From the NCBI RefSeq assembly GCF_014193655.1, contig NZ_JACHZQ010000007.1, positions 310,001-374,000 on the forward strand: a stretch of 64,000 nucleotides of DNA, read 5' to 3'. Under the pieces are notes generated by a model. It was not told the DNA's origin. It did no database searches and was given only the letters and a program-made list of their open reading frames with translations. Position 1 is the stretch's first letter, and every line of letters begins with the position of its first letter. Position numbers and translations under genes: made by a program. Source of the DNA: Rhizobium sp. BK313. GTDB taxonomy: Bacteria > Pseudomonadota > Alphaproteobacteria > Rhizobiales > Rhizobiaceae. Shown here piece after piece: positions 50,743-59,258 of the stretch.

Positions 50743-51945
50743 CTACTTCCCTGCATGGAGAACGGCGACGCCCGGCAGAACCTTGCCTTCCATCCATTCA
50801 AGGAAGGCACCGCCAGCCGTCGAGACGTAGGTGAAATCGTCCGCCACGCCGGCATGGTTAAGCGCGGAAACGGTGTCGCCACCACCGGCAACCGAAGTCA
50901 GCTTGCCGGCCTTGGTGCATTCGGCGGCGTATTTTGCGGCTGCCACGGTAGCGGCGTCGAAGGGCGTGATTTCGAAGGCGCCGAGCGGGCCGTTCCAGAC
51001 CAGCGTCGTCGCACGGCCGATCCAGGCCTTGACGGCTTCAACCGATTTCGGTCCGACATCAAGGACCATGGCGTCGGCCGGAATGGAGTCGATCAAAACG
51101 ACTTCATTGTGAGCGCCCGCCTTGAATTCGCGGGCGATAACGCCGTCTTCCGGTAATACGATGGCGCAGCCCGAGGTGGCGGCTTCGATCATGATCTGCT
51201 TGGCCGTGTCGGCGAGATCATGTTCGCAGAGCGACTTGCCGACATTGGTGCCACGGGCCGCCAGGAAGGTGTTGGCCATGCCGCCACCGATGACCAGCGC
51301 ATCTACCTTCTTCACCAGGTTCATCAGCAGATCGATCTTGGTGGAGACCTTGGCGCCGCCGACAATGGCGACGACCGGGCGGGCCGGGTTGCCGAGGCCC
51401 TTTTCCAGCGCCTCCAGCTCAGCCTGCATGGTGCGGCCGGCATAGGCGGGGAGGTGGTTGGCAAGGCCCTCGGTCGAGGAATGGGCGCGGTGGGCAGCCG
51501 AGAAGGCGTCGTTGACGTAGATATCGCCGTTGGCGGCCAGTGCTTCGGTAAAGGCGGCGTCGTTCTTCTCTTCCGCCTTGTGGAAACGGGTGTTTTCGAG
51601 CAGCAGGATATCGCCATTGTTCATCTTGGCGATGGCATCGGCTGCCGGCGCGCCGATGCAGTCGGAGGCGAAGAGGACGGCGTGATCGAGCACTTCTTCG
51701 ACCGACGGAACGATGTGGGAGAGGGACAGATCTGGTGACGGGCCATCTTTCGGGCGACCGAAATGGGCGAGGAGGATGACTTTGGCGCCCTTGCCGGACA
51801 ATTCGAGTATCGTCGGCGCCACGCGCTCGATACGGGTCGTGTCGGTAACCTTGCCGTCTTTGACCGGCACATTGAGGTCGACGCGCACGAGCACGCGCTT
51901 GCCGGTGATGTCGGTGAGATCGTCGAGGGTTTTGAAGGCTGCCAT
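50743..51945 (-). CDS. pgk: Phosphoglycerate kinase
   Basis: 400 aa. RVDLNVPVKDGKVTD at the N-terminal substrate site, LLAHFGRPKDG, LLLENTRFHKAEEKN, hinge region VWNGPLGAFE and nucleotide loop SVAGGGDTVSAL. Transfers phosphate between 1,3-bisphosphoglycerate and ADP. ATG 51945 (MAAFKTLDDL) with GGGGAG-like upstream; the frame extends 10 codons. Separated from fba by a regulatory gap and from gap by two unrelated genes. Confidence 0.97.
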   Translation of the reverse strand: MAAFKTLDDLTDITGKRVLVRVDLNVPVKDGKVTDTTRIERVAPTILELSGKGAKVILLAHFGRPKDGPSPDLSLSHIVPSVEEVLDHAVLFASDCIGAPAADAIAKMNNGDILLLENTRFHKAEEKNDAAFTEALAANGDIYVNDAFSAAHRAHSSTEGLANHLPAYAGRTMQAELEALEKGLGNPARPVVAIVGGAKVSTKIDLLMNLVKKVDALVIGGGMANTFLAARGTNVGKSLCEHDLADTAKQIMIEAATSGCAIVLPEDGVIAREFKAGAHNEVVLIDSIPADAMVLDVGPKSVEAVKAWIGRATTLVWNGPLGAFEITPFDAATVAAAKYAAECTKAGKLTSVAGGGDTVSALNHAGVADDFTYVSTAGGAFLEWMEGKVLPGVAVLHAGK

Positions 51946-52017
51946 GGGGAGTATCCAATATTGTTCGTGCCGCAAAGTGCGCCGACCATACTACGGATGA
52001 TACGAGACGCAAGGCGG

Positions 52018-53868
52018 TCAGGCGTCGTTTTTGCCGGTATTGGAATCGGTTGAAACGACCTCCCCGGCGTGTTGACGGCGCTTGCGCAGGAAGCCGCGGA
52101 TACCATTCAGGATGTCGTGCAGATTGATGAAAATCGGCAAGATAGTCGCCGGTTCCAGCGCCTCCAGCGACATGCCGACGGCCTGGATATGGTCGTTTTC
52201 ATCGAGATCGCGGACGATCAGGATGATCTCGCCGAGACGAACGCGGTCGGCATAATCGGCCTTGCCTCCGAGGCGCTGACGCATCAGCTCGGCGATCGTC
52301 AGACCTTTCTCCGCCTCGCTCAGAAGCCCTGGCCCATAGGCCGCATCGAGGTCGGCGGCGGGACGCAGCGGCGAGATCGAGAATGCGCCGAAGAAATCCG
52401 CATCATCCGGATCGACCGGGGCGCGGCTGGCAAAGAGACGGTCGAGCAGCCGTGAATAGCTGGGAACGATGAAGAGATAGACGAGATCGTTTTCGCGCAA
52501 GCGGCCGGCATATTGATAACGCATCGACTTGCCATCACGCACGACGAGCGACGGCATGGCCCAGCGCGGAATGCGCTCACCGCGCAGGACCGGGCTATCC
52601 TTGACGACGCGGTAGGAGAGCAGTTCATGGTTGACTGCGCCCGGCAGGTCGACCTCGACCTTATCGACCGCGCCCATGCGCGGCGGGACGATGAGGCCCA
52701 GCCGACGCGCCATTGGCTTGATCGTCCAGCCTTGAACGAGCAACGACACAAGCACGACGATGAAAGCGACGTTGAAATAGGTCTGGCTGCTCTCGAGATT
52801 GCCGAGGATCGGCATGATGGCGAGCAGGATGGAGACGGCGCCGCGCAGGCCGACCCAGGCGACGAAACCCGTCTCCCGCTGCGTGTAATCGAAAGGCAGC
52901 AGGCAGAGCCAGACGGCGATCGGCCGGGCGATGAAGATCAGGAACAGCGCCAGCGCCACGGCGGGGAGGGCAATTGCCGGAAATTGCGACGGCGTGGCAA
53001 GCAGGCCGAGGACGAGGAACATGATGATCTGCGCCAGCCACGTCATGCCGTCCTGGAAGCGCTTGATGCTGGCCGAGGCGGGCATCTTGCGATTGCCGGC
53101 GTAAATGCCGGCAACATAGACGGCGAGAAAGCCGCTGCCGCCGACGGCGCCCGTGAAGGAGAAGACGAGGAGGGCGAGCGCCAGTACGAAGATCGGCGTC
53201 AGGCCGCGATCGGTCTCCAGATGGCTGACGATCAGCACGATCATCATGCCGCCAAGCAGGCCGAGGATGACGCCGAGACCCATCTCCTGGACGAAGGTCG
53301 CGAGCATGACGAGATTGAGGCCGTGATAGCCTTCGCCGCTTGCCAGCAGTTCGACCAGCGCCAGCGTCAGGAAGATCGCCATCGGATCATTGGTGCCGGA
53401 TTCGACTTCCAGCGTCGAGCGCACCTTGTCGCGGATGTTGATGCCGCCGATGCGCAGCAGGAAGAAGACCGCGGCCGCATCGGTCGACGCGACGATCGAG
53501 CCGAGGAGCAGGCCCTGCAGCCAGGTAAAGCCAAGGAGCCAGGTGGCGGCGAGGCCGAACAATGCTGCCGTGACGAGAACGCCGGCAGACGCGATGGTCA
53601 AGGCTGGCGCGGCTGCCAGTTTGAAGGCCTGTATCGGAGTGCCGTATCCGGAATCAAAAAGGATGATAGCGAGGGCGAGCGAGCCGAGAATATAGGCAAG
53701 ATAGTTGTTGCTGAATTCGATGCCGAGACCATCCGTGCCGGCTATCAGCCCGATTATCAGAAAGAGCAGCAGCAGCGGTGCGCCGAAACGGAAAGCGAGC
53801 AGGCTCGAAAAAGCCGCCATTAGGATCAGGACCGTGCACACCAGCACGACGACGTAAAATGCCTCCAC
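52018..53868 (-). CDS. K+/H+ antiporter, CPA1 family (NhaP2/CvrA-like)
   Basis: 616 aa. About 12 helices over residues 5-400 with the ion-site segments FLIIGLIAGTDGLGIEF and GSIVASTDAAAVFF, and VESGTNDPMAIFL. TrkA-C-like domain at about 405-480 (LLSYRVVKDSPVLRGERIPR) and a C-terminal CorC/HlyC-like domain (DYADRVRLGEIILIVRDLDE). Exchanges K+ for H+. The start is GTG 53868, immediately preceded by GAAGAAGGA; upstream in-frame codons are arginine-rich and not credible. Confidence 0.88.
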   Translation of the reverse strand: MEAFYVVVLVCTVLILMAAFSSLLAFRFGAPLLLLFLIIGLIAGTDGLGIEFSNNYLAYILGSLALAIILFDSGYGTPIQAFKLAAAPALTIASAGVLVTAALFGLAATWLLGFTWLQGLLLGSIVASTDAAAVFFLLRIGGINIRDKVRSTLEVESGTNDPMAIFLTLALVELLASGEGYHGLNLVMLATFVQEMGLGVILGLLGGMMIVLIVSHLETDRGLTPIFVLALALLVFSFTGAVGGSGFLAVYVAGIYAGNRKMPASASIKRFQDGMTWLAQIIMFLVLGLLATPSQFPAIALPAVALALFLIFIARPIAVWLCLLPFDYTQRETGFVAWVGLRGAVSILLAIMPILGNLESSQTYFNVAFIVVLVSLLVQGWTIKPMARRLGLIVPPRMGAVDKVEVDLPGAVNHELLSYRVVKDSPVLRGERIPRWAMPSLVVRDGKSMRYQYAGRLRENDLVYLFIVPSYSRLLDRLFASRAPVDPDDADFFGAFSISPLRPAADLDAAYGPGLLSEAEKGLTIAELMRQRLGGKADYADRVRLGEIILIVRDLDENDHIQAVGMSLEALEPATILPIFINLHDILNGIRGFLRKRRQHAGEVVSTDSNTGKNDA

Positions 53869-54203
53869 TCCTTCTTCCCCTTTCCCGCGCGTCTTTGCCC
53901 GGTCCGAAGCCCGGACCGTTCGCAATTCTCCCGTCGTCCACTATGCTGCCGCGCGCTTTAAATTAGTAAATACAAATATTATTCGGAGAGGGTGCTGGAT
54001 CGATGCCCGCTCCGACGATTGCGACTTCATGATGTGATGCATGTCGCCAGAACGGCGAAATGGCCCCGGAACGCCTTGGGAGAATTCCTATCAAAAATTT
54101 ATTTGTAAATCTGGACCATAGCAGGGCAGGGAGAGGAAAGATTCAGGCGGATCGGAGGAATAATGCGGGCGGTGGGCCGTTGCCCGCGAGGTCTGCGACT
54201 GTA
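53869..54203. other. 335-bp intergenic region upstream of the antiporter
   Basis: No CDS is supported. It contains an AT-rich stretch near 53958-53985 (TTAAATTAGTAAATAC), a small palindrome GGTCCGAAGCCCGGACC at 53910-53926, and at 54167-54189 a possible terminator for the gap operon. Confidence 0.45.
54167..54189 (-). terminator. Weak terminator after the gap operon
   Basis: GCGGGC and GCCCGC arms around an 11-base interior, followed on the minus strand by ATTATTCC; no proper U-run. Confidence 0.4.
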
Positions 54204-54788
54204 TCAAACATCCACACGTTTGAAATAGGTCGGATAGTCGATCACCAGGCCATCGGCATCGACGGGTAGGTCGACGGTAAAAGCCCTATCTTCCGCAGCA
54301 TATCGATAGAGCTTTTCCGGCGTGATGCAGGTGTAGCGCTGGTCGTCGCGCACGGGCACGAAGCTATCGAACGGAATGTAAAGCATGGAGAGCTTGGCAG
54401 TTCCGGCTTCCGGCTTCAGCTCAAGCCGGCGGATCGGCAGGCTATTGGTGAAGGGCGAACCATAGAGATCGATATCGACGCAGCCGTCGAATTGCGGCAG
54501 GGCAACGCCATGCTCGGTGCGCCAATGTCCTTTGCCGTCAGAAAACAAGGCAAGACGCCGGCCATCTGTGTTTTCGATCGAGAAGGAGAGAACGGCCCAG
54601 TCGGCTGCGCAATCGATGCGGTAGAAGACGCCGTAGGGAGAGCCGCCACGGCCGCCGATAACGGTTCCACTGGCGCGAATTGCTACGCCAGTGGTCGTGT
54701 CAATTGGAGCGATCGTCAAATGTTCCAGCCCGTCTCCTTCCAGCGGACGCCAGCGAACTGTCGTCGGAAGGAGAGGGCGGAAAGCCAT
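54204..54788 (-). CDS. Putative glycolipid-binding domain protein
   Basis: 194 aa of the putative glycolipid-binding family (PF06475 type): TVRWRPLEGDGLEHLTI, YGVFYRIDCAADWAVLSFSI, VALPQFDGCVDIDLYGSPFT, DLPVDADGLVIDYPTYFKRV. No signal peptide; likely cytoplasmic. The family name rests on fold comparison, not biochemistry. It starts 2 bases after the gap stop, so it is in the gap transcript although it has no glycolytic role known. Confidence 0.8.
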   Translation of the reverse strand: MAFRPLLPTTVRWRPLEGDGLEHLTIAPIDTTTGVAIRASGTVIGGRGGSPYGVFYRIDCAADWAVLSFSIENTDGRRLALFSDGKGHWRTEHGVALPQFDGCVDIDLYGSPFTNSLPIRRLELKPEAGTAKLSMLYIPFDSFVPVRDDQRYTCITPEKLYRYAAEDRAFTVDLPVDADGLVIDYPTYFKRVDV

Positions 54789-54790
54789 GA

Positions 54791-55801
54791 TCAGATCAGC
54801 TTGGCAAACGCGACGGCCGTGTCAGCCATGCGGTTCGAGAAGCCCCATTCATTGTCGTACCAAGTGAGGATACGCACGAAGGTGCCTTCCATGACCTTGG
54901 TCTGGTCGAGAGCGAAGATCGACGAATGGCTATCGTGGTTGAAGTCGCGGGAAACCAGCGGCTCGTCGGTGTAGCCGAGAATACCCTTCAGGGCACCGTT
55001 TGAGGCCGACTTGATGGCTTCATTGATTTCCTGAACGCTCGTGGCGCGCTTGGCGACGAACTTGAGGTCGACGACCGAAACGTTCGGGGTCGGGACGCGA
55101 ATTGAGGAACCATCGAGCTTGCCCTTCAATTCCGGCAGCACGAGACCGACGGCCTTCGCGGCGCCGGTGGAGGTCGGGATCATCGACAGGGCGGCAGCAC
55201 GGGCGCGATACAGATCCTTGTGCATCTGGTCGAGCGACGGCTGGTCGTTGGTGTAGGAGTGGATCGTGGTCATGAAGCCATGATCGACGCCGATCAGGTC
55301 GTTCAGAACCTTGACGACCGGAACCAGGCAGTTCGTCGTGCAGGATGCGTTGGAGATGACCTGATGTTCCTTGGTCAGCTTGTCATGGTTGACGCCGTAG
55401 ACGACCGTGAGGTCGGCGCCATCGGCAGGAGCCGAGACGATGACGCGCTTGGCGCCAGCCGTCAGGTGCAAGGCAGCCTTGTCGCGGGCGGTGAAAATGC
55501 CGGTGCATTCCATCGCGATATCGACACCGAGGTCACGGTGCGGCAGCGTCGCTGGATCCTTGATCGCGGTGACCTTGATCGGCTTGCCGTTGTTGACGAT
55601 GAGGCTGTCGCCTTCGACCTTCACCTCTGCAGGGAAACGGCCATGGATCGAATCGTAACGCAGAAGATGGGCGTTGGTCTCGACCGGGCCGAGGTCGTTG
55701 ATGGCAACCACTTCGATGTCGCTGCGGCCGGATTCGACGATCGCGCGCAGAACGTTACGGCCGATACGGCCAAAGCCGTTGATGGCTACTTTTACAGTCA
55801 T
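54791..55801 (-). CDS. gap: Glyceraldehyde-3-phosphate dehydrogenase
   Basis: 336 aa. NAD-binding NGFGRIGRNVLRA, catalytic Cys154 in SNASCTTNCLVPV, and WYDNEWGFSNRMAD. Oxidises glyceraldehyde 3-phosphate to 1,3-bisphosphoglycerate. GGGAG lies upstream of ATG 55801. It follows tkt by 64 bases on the same strand, so tkt-gap-glycolipid protein are probably one operon. Confidence 0.97.
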   Translation of the reverse strand: MTVKVAINGFGRIGRNVLRAIVESGRSDIEVVAINDLGPVETNAHLLRYDSIHGRFPAEVKVEGDSLIVNNGKPIKVTAIKDPATLPHRDLGVDIAMECTGIFTARDKAALHLTAGAKRVIVSAPADGADLTVVYGVNHDKLTKEHQVISNASCTTNCLVPVVKVLNDLIGVDHGFMTTIHSYTNDQPSLDQMHKDLYRARAAALSMIPTSTGAAKAVGLVLPELKGKLDGSSIRVPTPNVSVVDLKFVAKRATSVQEINEAIKSASNGALKGILGYTDEPLVSRDFNHDSHSSIFALDQTKVMEGTFVRILTWYDNEWGFSNRMADTAVAFAKLI

Positions 55802-55865
55802 TGAAATTCACTCCCGTTCACTCAGGGTGTTTATCTATTGGATTTGAGAGCGCTTGTCAGCGCCC

Positions 55866-57848
55866 TCAGGAAAGCTTTGCCTCGGCGGCGGCGACGACAG
55901 CTTCCGTAGTGATGCCGAAATGCTTGTAGACGTCCTTGTAAGGAGCGGAAGCGCCGAAGCTCTTCATGCCGATGAAGGCGCCTTCCGGACCGATGAACGC
56001 GTCCCAGCCTTCGCGAACGGCGGCTTCGACGGCAATCTTGACCGGCGAGTTGCCGAGCACTTCCTTGCGATAGGCATCCGGCTGCTCGAAGAACAGCTCC
56101 GTGCAGGGAACCGAAACGACGCGGGTGGAAATGCCCTTGCCTTCGAGTACCGTGCGGGCGGCAACGGCGATTTCGACTTCGGAACCGGAAGCGAAGATCG
56201 TCACTTTGGCATCGGCACTGCCAGCCAGCGTGTAGGCGCCCTGTTCGCAGAGGTTCTTTTCGCTGTATTCGGTGCGCGCGGCAAGCAGGTTCTGGCGGGT
56301 AAGAGCAAGACCTGACGGACGATTGTGCGTCTTGACCGCGATCTGCCAGCATTCCGCCGTTTCAGTGGCGTCAGCCGGACGGAACATCAGGAAGTTCGGA
56401 ATGGCGCGCAGGCCCGCGATCTGCTCGACGGGCTGGTGCGTCGGGCCGTCTTCGCCGACGCCGATCGAGTCATGCGTCAGAACGTGGATGGCGCGGATGC
56501 CCATCAGCGCAGCGAGACGGAGCGGCGGACGGCAATAGTCCGTGAAGATCAAGAAGCCGCCGGAATAGGGTATCAGGCCGCCGTGCAACGCAATGCCGTT
56601 CATGGCCGAGGCCATGCCATGCTCGCGAATGCCCCAATGGACGTACCGGCCGGAGAAATCGGTCGGGGTGATCGACTTCATCTGGCTGGTCTTGGTGTTG
56701 TTCGACGGCGTCAGGTCGGCCGAGCCGCCGACGATTTCCGGCACGAAGCCGTTGATGACCTCGAGAGCGTCTTCCGAAGCCTTGCGGGTTGCGACCGTCG
56801 GCTTGGTTTCGGCGAGCTTCTTCTTGTAGTCGCTGATGGCGGCATCGAAGCCGGCCGGCAGTTCGCCGGAGAAGCGGCGGTTGAACTCGTCCTTCTTGGC
56901 GGCGTCGGCAGCAGCGAGGCGGCCTTCCCAGTCGGTGCGAGTGGCGACCGAGCGCTCACCGGCGGCACGCCATTCCCCGAGGATATCGTTCGGGATGACG
57001 AAGGGCTCGTAGGGCCAGTTCAGGGCGACGCGGGTTGCTGCGATCTCCTCGGCGCCGAGCGGCGAACCGTGGACCTTGTGGGTGCCCTGCTTATTCGGTG
57101 CACCGAAGCCGATGATGGTCTTGCAGGCGATCAGCGTCGGGCGGTCAGATTTCTGAGCGGCTTCGATGGCAGCGCCGATGGCGGCCTGGTCATGGCCGTC
57201 GACTTCGATCGTGTTCCAGTGAACGGCCTTGAAGCGGGCGACCTGATCGGTCGAGTCCGAGAGCGAAATCGCGCCGTCGATGGTGATCGAGTTGTTGTCC
57301 CAAAAGAGGATGAGCTTGTTCAGCTTCAGATGGCCGGCCAACGCAATCGCTTCGTGGCTGATGCCTTCCATCAGGCAGCCGTCGCCGCACATGACATAGG
57401 TATAGTGATCCATCAGATCGGCGCCGAATTCTTCGCGCAGCTTGCGCTCGGCGATCGCCATGCCGACCGAGTTGGCAATGCCCTGGCCAAGCGGGCCGGT
57501 GGTGGTTTCGATGCCGGTGGCGTGACCATATTCCGGATGGCCGGCGGTCTTGGAGCCGAGCTGACGGAATTGCTTGAGGTCCTCGACCGACATGTCGGGA
57601 TAACCGGTCAAGTACAGCAGCGAATAAAGCAGCATGGAGCCATGGCCGGCCGACAGCACGAAGCGGTCGCGGTTCGGCCAGTGTGGCTGTTTCGGATCAA
57701 AACGCAGATATTTGCTAAAGAGAACGGTGGCGACATCCGCCATCCCCATCGGCAGACCGGGGTGACCGGAATTGGCCTTCTCGACAGCATCCATGGCAAG
57801 GAAACGGATCGCATTTGCCATCCGGTCGTGTTGTTCGCGAGAGATCAT
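55866..57848 (-). CDS. tkt: Transketolase
   Basis: 660 aa. Thiamine diphosphate enzyme of the pentose phosphate pathway. HPGLPMGMADVATVLFSK, GHGSMLLYSLLYLTGY, the ThDP motif MCGDGCLMEGISHEAI...NNSIT, and in the second domain IREHGMASAMNG and HDSIGVGEDGPTHQPVEQ. ATG 57848 (MISREQHDR) fits the family start; 20 codons upstream are in frame but unsupported. Promoter-like boxes are at 57977-58004. Confidence 0.97.
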   Translation of the reverse strand: MISREQHDRMANAIRFLAMDAVEKANSGHPGLPMGMADVATVLFSKYLRFDPKQPHWPNRDRFVLSAGHGSMLLYSLLYLTGYPDMSVEDLKQFRQLGSKTAGHPEYGHATGIETTTGPLGQGIANSVGMAIAERKLREEFGADLMDHYTYVMCGDGCLMEGISHEAIALAGHLKLNKLILFWDNNSITIDGAISLSDSTDQVARFKAVHWNTIEVDGHDQAAIGAAIEAAQKSDRPTLIACKTIIGFGAPNKQGTHKVHGSPLGAEEIAATRVALNWPYEPFVIPNDILGEWRAAGERSVATRTDWEGRLAAADAAKKDEFNRRFSGELPAGFDAAISDYKKKLAETKPTVATRKASEDALEVINGFVPEIVGGSADLTPSNNTKTSQMKSITPTDFSGRYVHWGIREHGMASAMNGIALHGGLIPYSGGFLIFTDYCRPPLRLAALMGIRAIHVLTHDSIGVGEDGPTHQPVEQIAGLRAIPNFLMFRPADATETAECWQIAVKTHNRPSGLALTRQNLLAARTEYSEKNLCEQGAYTLAGSADAKVTIFASGSEVEIAVAARTVLEGKGISTRVVSVPCTELFFEQPDAYRKEVLGNSPVKIAVEAAVREGWDAFIGPEGAFIGMKSFGASAPYKDVYKHFGITTEAVVAAAEAKLS

Positions 57849-57976
57849 GGGTTTTTCCGCAATGTTCCGGGTTCGGGGGATGGCCACACGCTTGGGAGGC
57901 AGGACCACCGGTTGAAAGGCGGCCGAAACGGAGAAGTCCTTATAAACTCCGTTTTAGCGCTGCCTCAGGCGGCTGA

Positions 57977-58004
57977 GACATAGCAGTTGGGGCGCGCAAG
58001 TCAA
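57977..58004 (-). promoter_or_regulatory. Candidate promoter of tkt
   Basis: Minus strand: TTGACT, 16-base spacer, TATGTC. It lies about 130-155 bases before the tkt start. Confidence 0.5.
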
Positions 58005-58158
58005 TAAATCCGGAGGCCGATCGGGGGGTGGTGCGGCAATTTTTCGACATTTGCCTGCTGACTTGTACAAAAGACGACAAGAGCAAGACAAAGCCCGCAT
58101 AAGCCATAAAGTCGACCTTCATCCACAGATTAGGCCCCCTGCCGCATGACAGCCTTTA

Positions 58159-58187
58159 TTGACGTGCAGTTGCCGAGTTGAATATTG
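58159..58187 (+). promoter_or_regulatory. Candidate promoter of DUF4164-zapA
   Basis: TTGACG, 17-base spacer, ATATTG, about 63 bases before the DUF4164 start. Confidence 0.5.
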
Positions 58188-58249
58188 TTGCGAAATCAGA
58201 CAAGTGGCCGGATGTTTTGATTCGGGCCTTGCGCGGGGAATCGAAAGGC

Positions 58250-58525
58250 ATGACACCCTCAGGCAAAACGGTGGATGTGGCGCTCGCTCAGTTGCGCCAG
58301 GCGCTTTCGACTTTGGAGAGCGCCGTCGACGTGCGGTTTGAACGTGAACGCGCGCAAAGCGATGTCGAAGGCGAGGTTCGCCGGGTGCATGCCGATCGCT
58401 CGCGGCTCGCCCAGGAACTCGATCAGGCTGAGTTCCGCGCGAACCGGCTCGAAGAAGTCAATCGCGAAGTGTCGCGCCGGCTTGTGACGGCGATGGAAAC
58501 CATAAGAGCCGTGCTCGACCGCTGA
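58250..58525 (+). CDS. DUF4164 coiled-coil protein
   Basis: 91 aa, predicted almost wholly coiled coil (KTVDVALAQLRQALSTLESA, VRRVHADRSRLAQELDQAEF, RLEEVNREVSRRLVTAME). A small alphaproteobacterial family that regularly precedes zapA; its role in division is plausible but untested. ATG 58250 has GAAAGG upstream; the frame is open 24 codons earlier without support. Confidence 0.85.
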   Translation: MTPSGKTVDVALAQLRQALSTLESAVDVRFERERAQSDVEGEVRRVHADRSRLAQELDQAEFRANRLEEVNREVSRRLVTAMETIRAVLDR

Positions 58526-58574
58526 TCCCTCGGGGCGCAGCCGTCGCGATCAGCGGCAATGATCGGATAGTCGA

Positions 58575-58952
58575 ATGGCGCAGGTAACGGTAACGATCGA
58601 CGGCAAGGCCTATCGCATGGCCTGCGAAGAAGGGCAGGAGGTGCATCTGACGGATCTCGCCACCCGCTTCGACCAGTATGTCATGCATCTGAAGAGCCAG
58701 TTCGGCGAAATCGGCGATCTGCGCGTCACTGTCATGGCTGGCATCATGATCATGGACGAGGTGGCGGAGCTGACCCGCCGCGTTTCGGGGTTGGAAGCCG
58801 AACTCGAAGGCTTGCGCAGCAACCGTGACACTGTGCTTGCCGCCAATGCCCGCAGCGAAGAGACATTGGCGACCGTCATCGACGAAGTGACGATGCGCAT
58901 CCGCGGCATCACCGAGAAGCTGACGGTTCGTCCGAGCGGCGAGCCGAACTGA
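58575..58952 (+). CDS. zapA: Cell division protein ZapA
   Basis: 125 aa. ZapA domain VTVTIDGKAYRMACEEGQEV, LATRFDQYVMHLKSQFGEIG, RVTVMAGIMIMDEVAEL, then a coiled coil. Binds and bundles FtsZ at the division site. 49 bases after DUF4164; the 6S RNA locus follows, the order also seen in E. coli (zapA-ssrS). Confidence 0.93.
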   Translation: MAQVTVTIDGKAYRMACEEGQEVHLTDLATRFDQYVMHLKSQFGEIGDLRVTVMAGIMIMDEVAELTRRVSGLEAELEGLRSNRDTVLAANARSEETLATVIDEVTMRIRGITEKLTVRPSGEPN

Positions 58953-59024
58953 GGCTTTCTTTTATTTCTCGAACTGGACTTGGCACCCTCTGGTGCTAGC
59001 TGAAAATCCTCTTTATATAAGAAG

Positions 59025-59190
59025 TGCGGTCTGCGCTTCCCGACAGGAACCACAATCCCTGGGGCCATACTCGATCCAAAGGGAGCTGTCCCTGACCAGG
59101 CCCGTGGGCTTGGACACACGGCGCCCACCTACGTTTGTAGGCGCCCAGGATCGTAAACATCCATCGGTCGTTGTGGATCGCTCTTCCTTT
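59025..59190 (+). ncRNA. ssrS: 6S RNA
   Basis: A structured non-coding stretch directly downstream of zapA. TATATAA at 59014-59020 is a good -10. The transcript can close a terminal stem (CCACAA near 59050 with TTGTGG near 59172), carries the CCCTGGGGCC segment and a GGCGCC...GGCGCC hairpin near 59118-59145, and leaves a large central bubble, as expected for a decoy of sigma-70 RNA polymerase. Ends are approximate. In this genome no 5-formyltetrahydrofolate cyclo-ligase gene follows, which is unusual. Confidence 0.65.
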
Positions 59191-59258
59191 CTCAGCCTTG
59201 GAAACAAAGGCAGCGTCGCGGGATTCTCATTGCCCCGCTGACGCCGTTCCTCCTCCTT

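Larger units (their letters stand above)
57849..58249. other. Divergent intergenic region between tkt and the DUF4164-zapA unit
   Basis: 401 bases. It carries a minus-strand promoter for tkt and a plus-strand promoter for DUF4164-zapA (separate entries). No CDS or known riboswitch recognised. Confidence 0.55.

Noticed and set aside
52513..53823. 436-codon open frame opposite the antiporter gene
   Set aside because: Its translation is extremely rich in Glu, Asp, Gln and Arg with no motif; it is the complement of hydrophobic helices in a GC-rich gene.
56325..57983. 552-codon open frame opposite transketolase
   Set aside because: Antisense to a certain housekeeping gene; no start signal or conserved domain.
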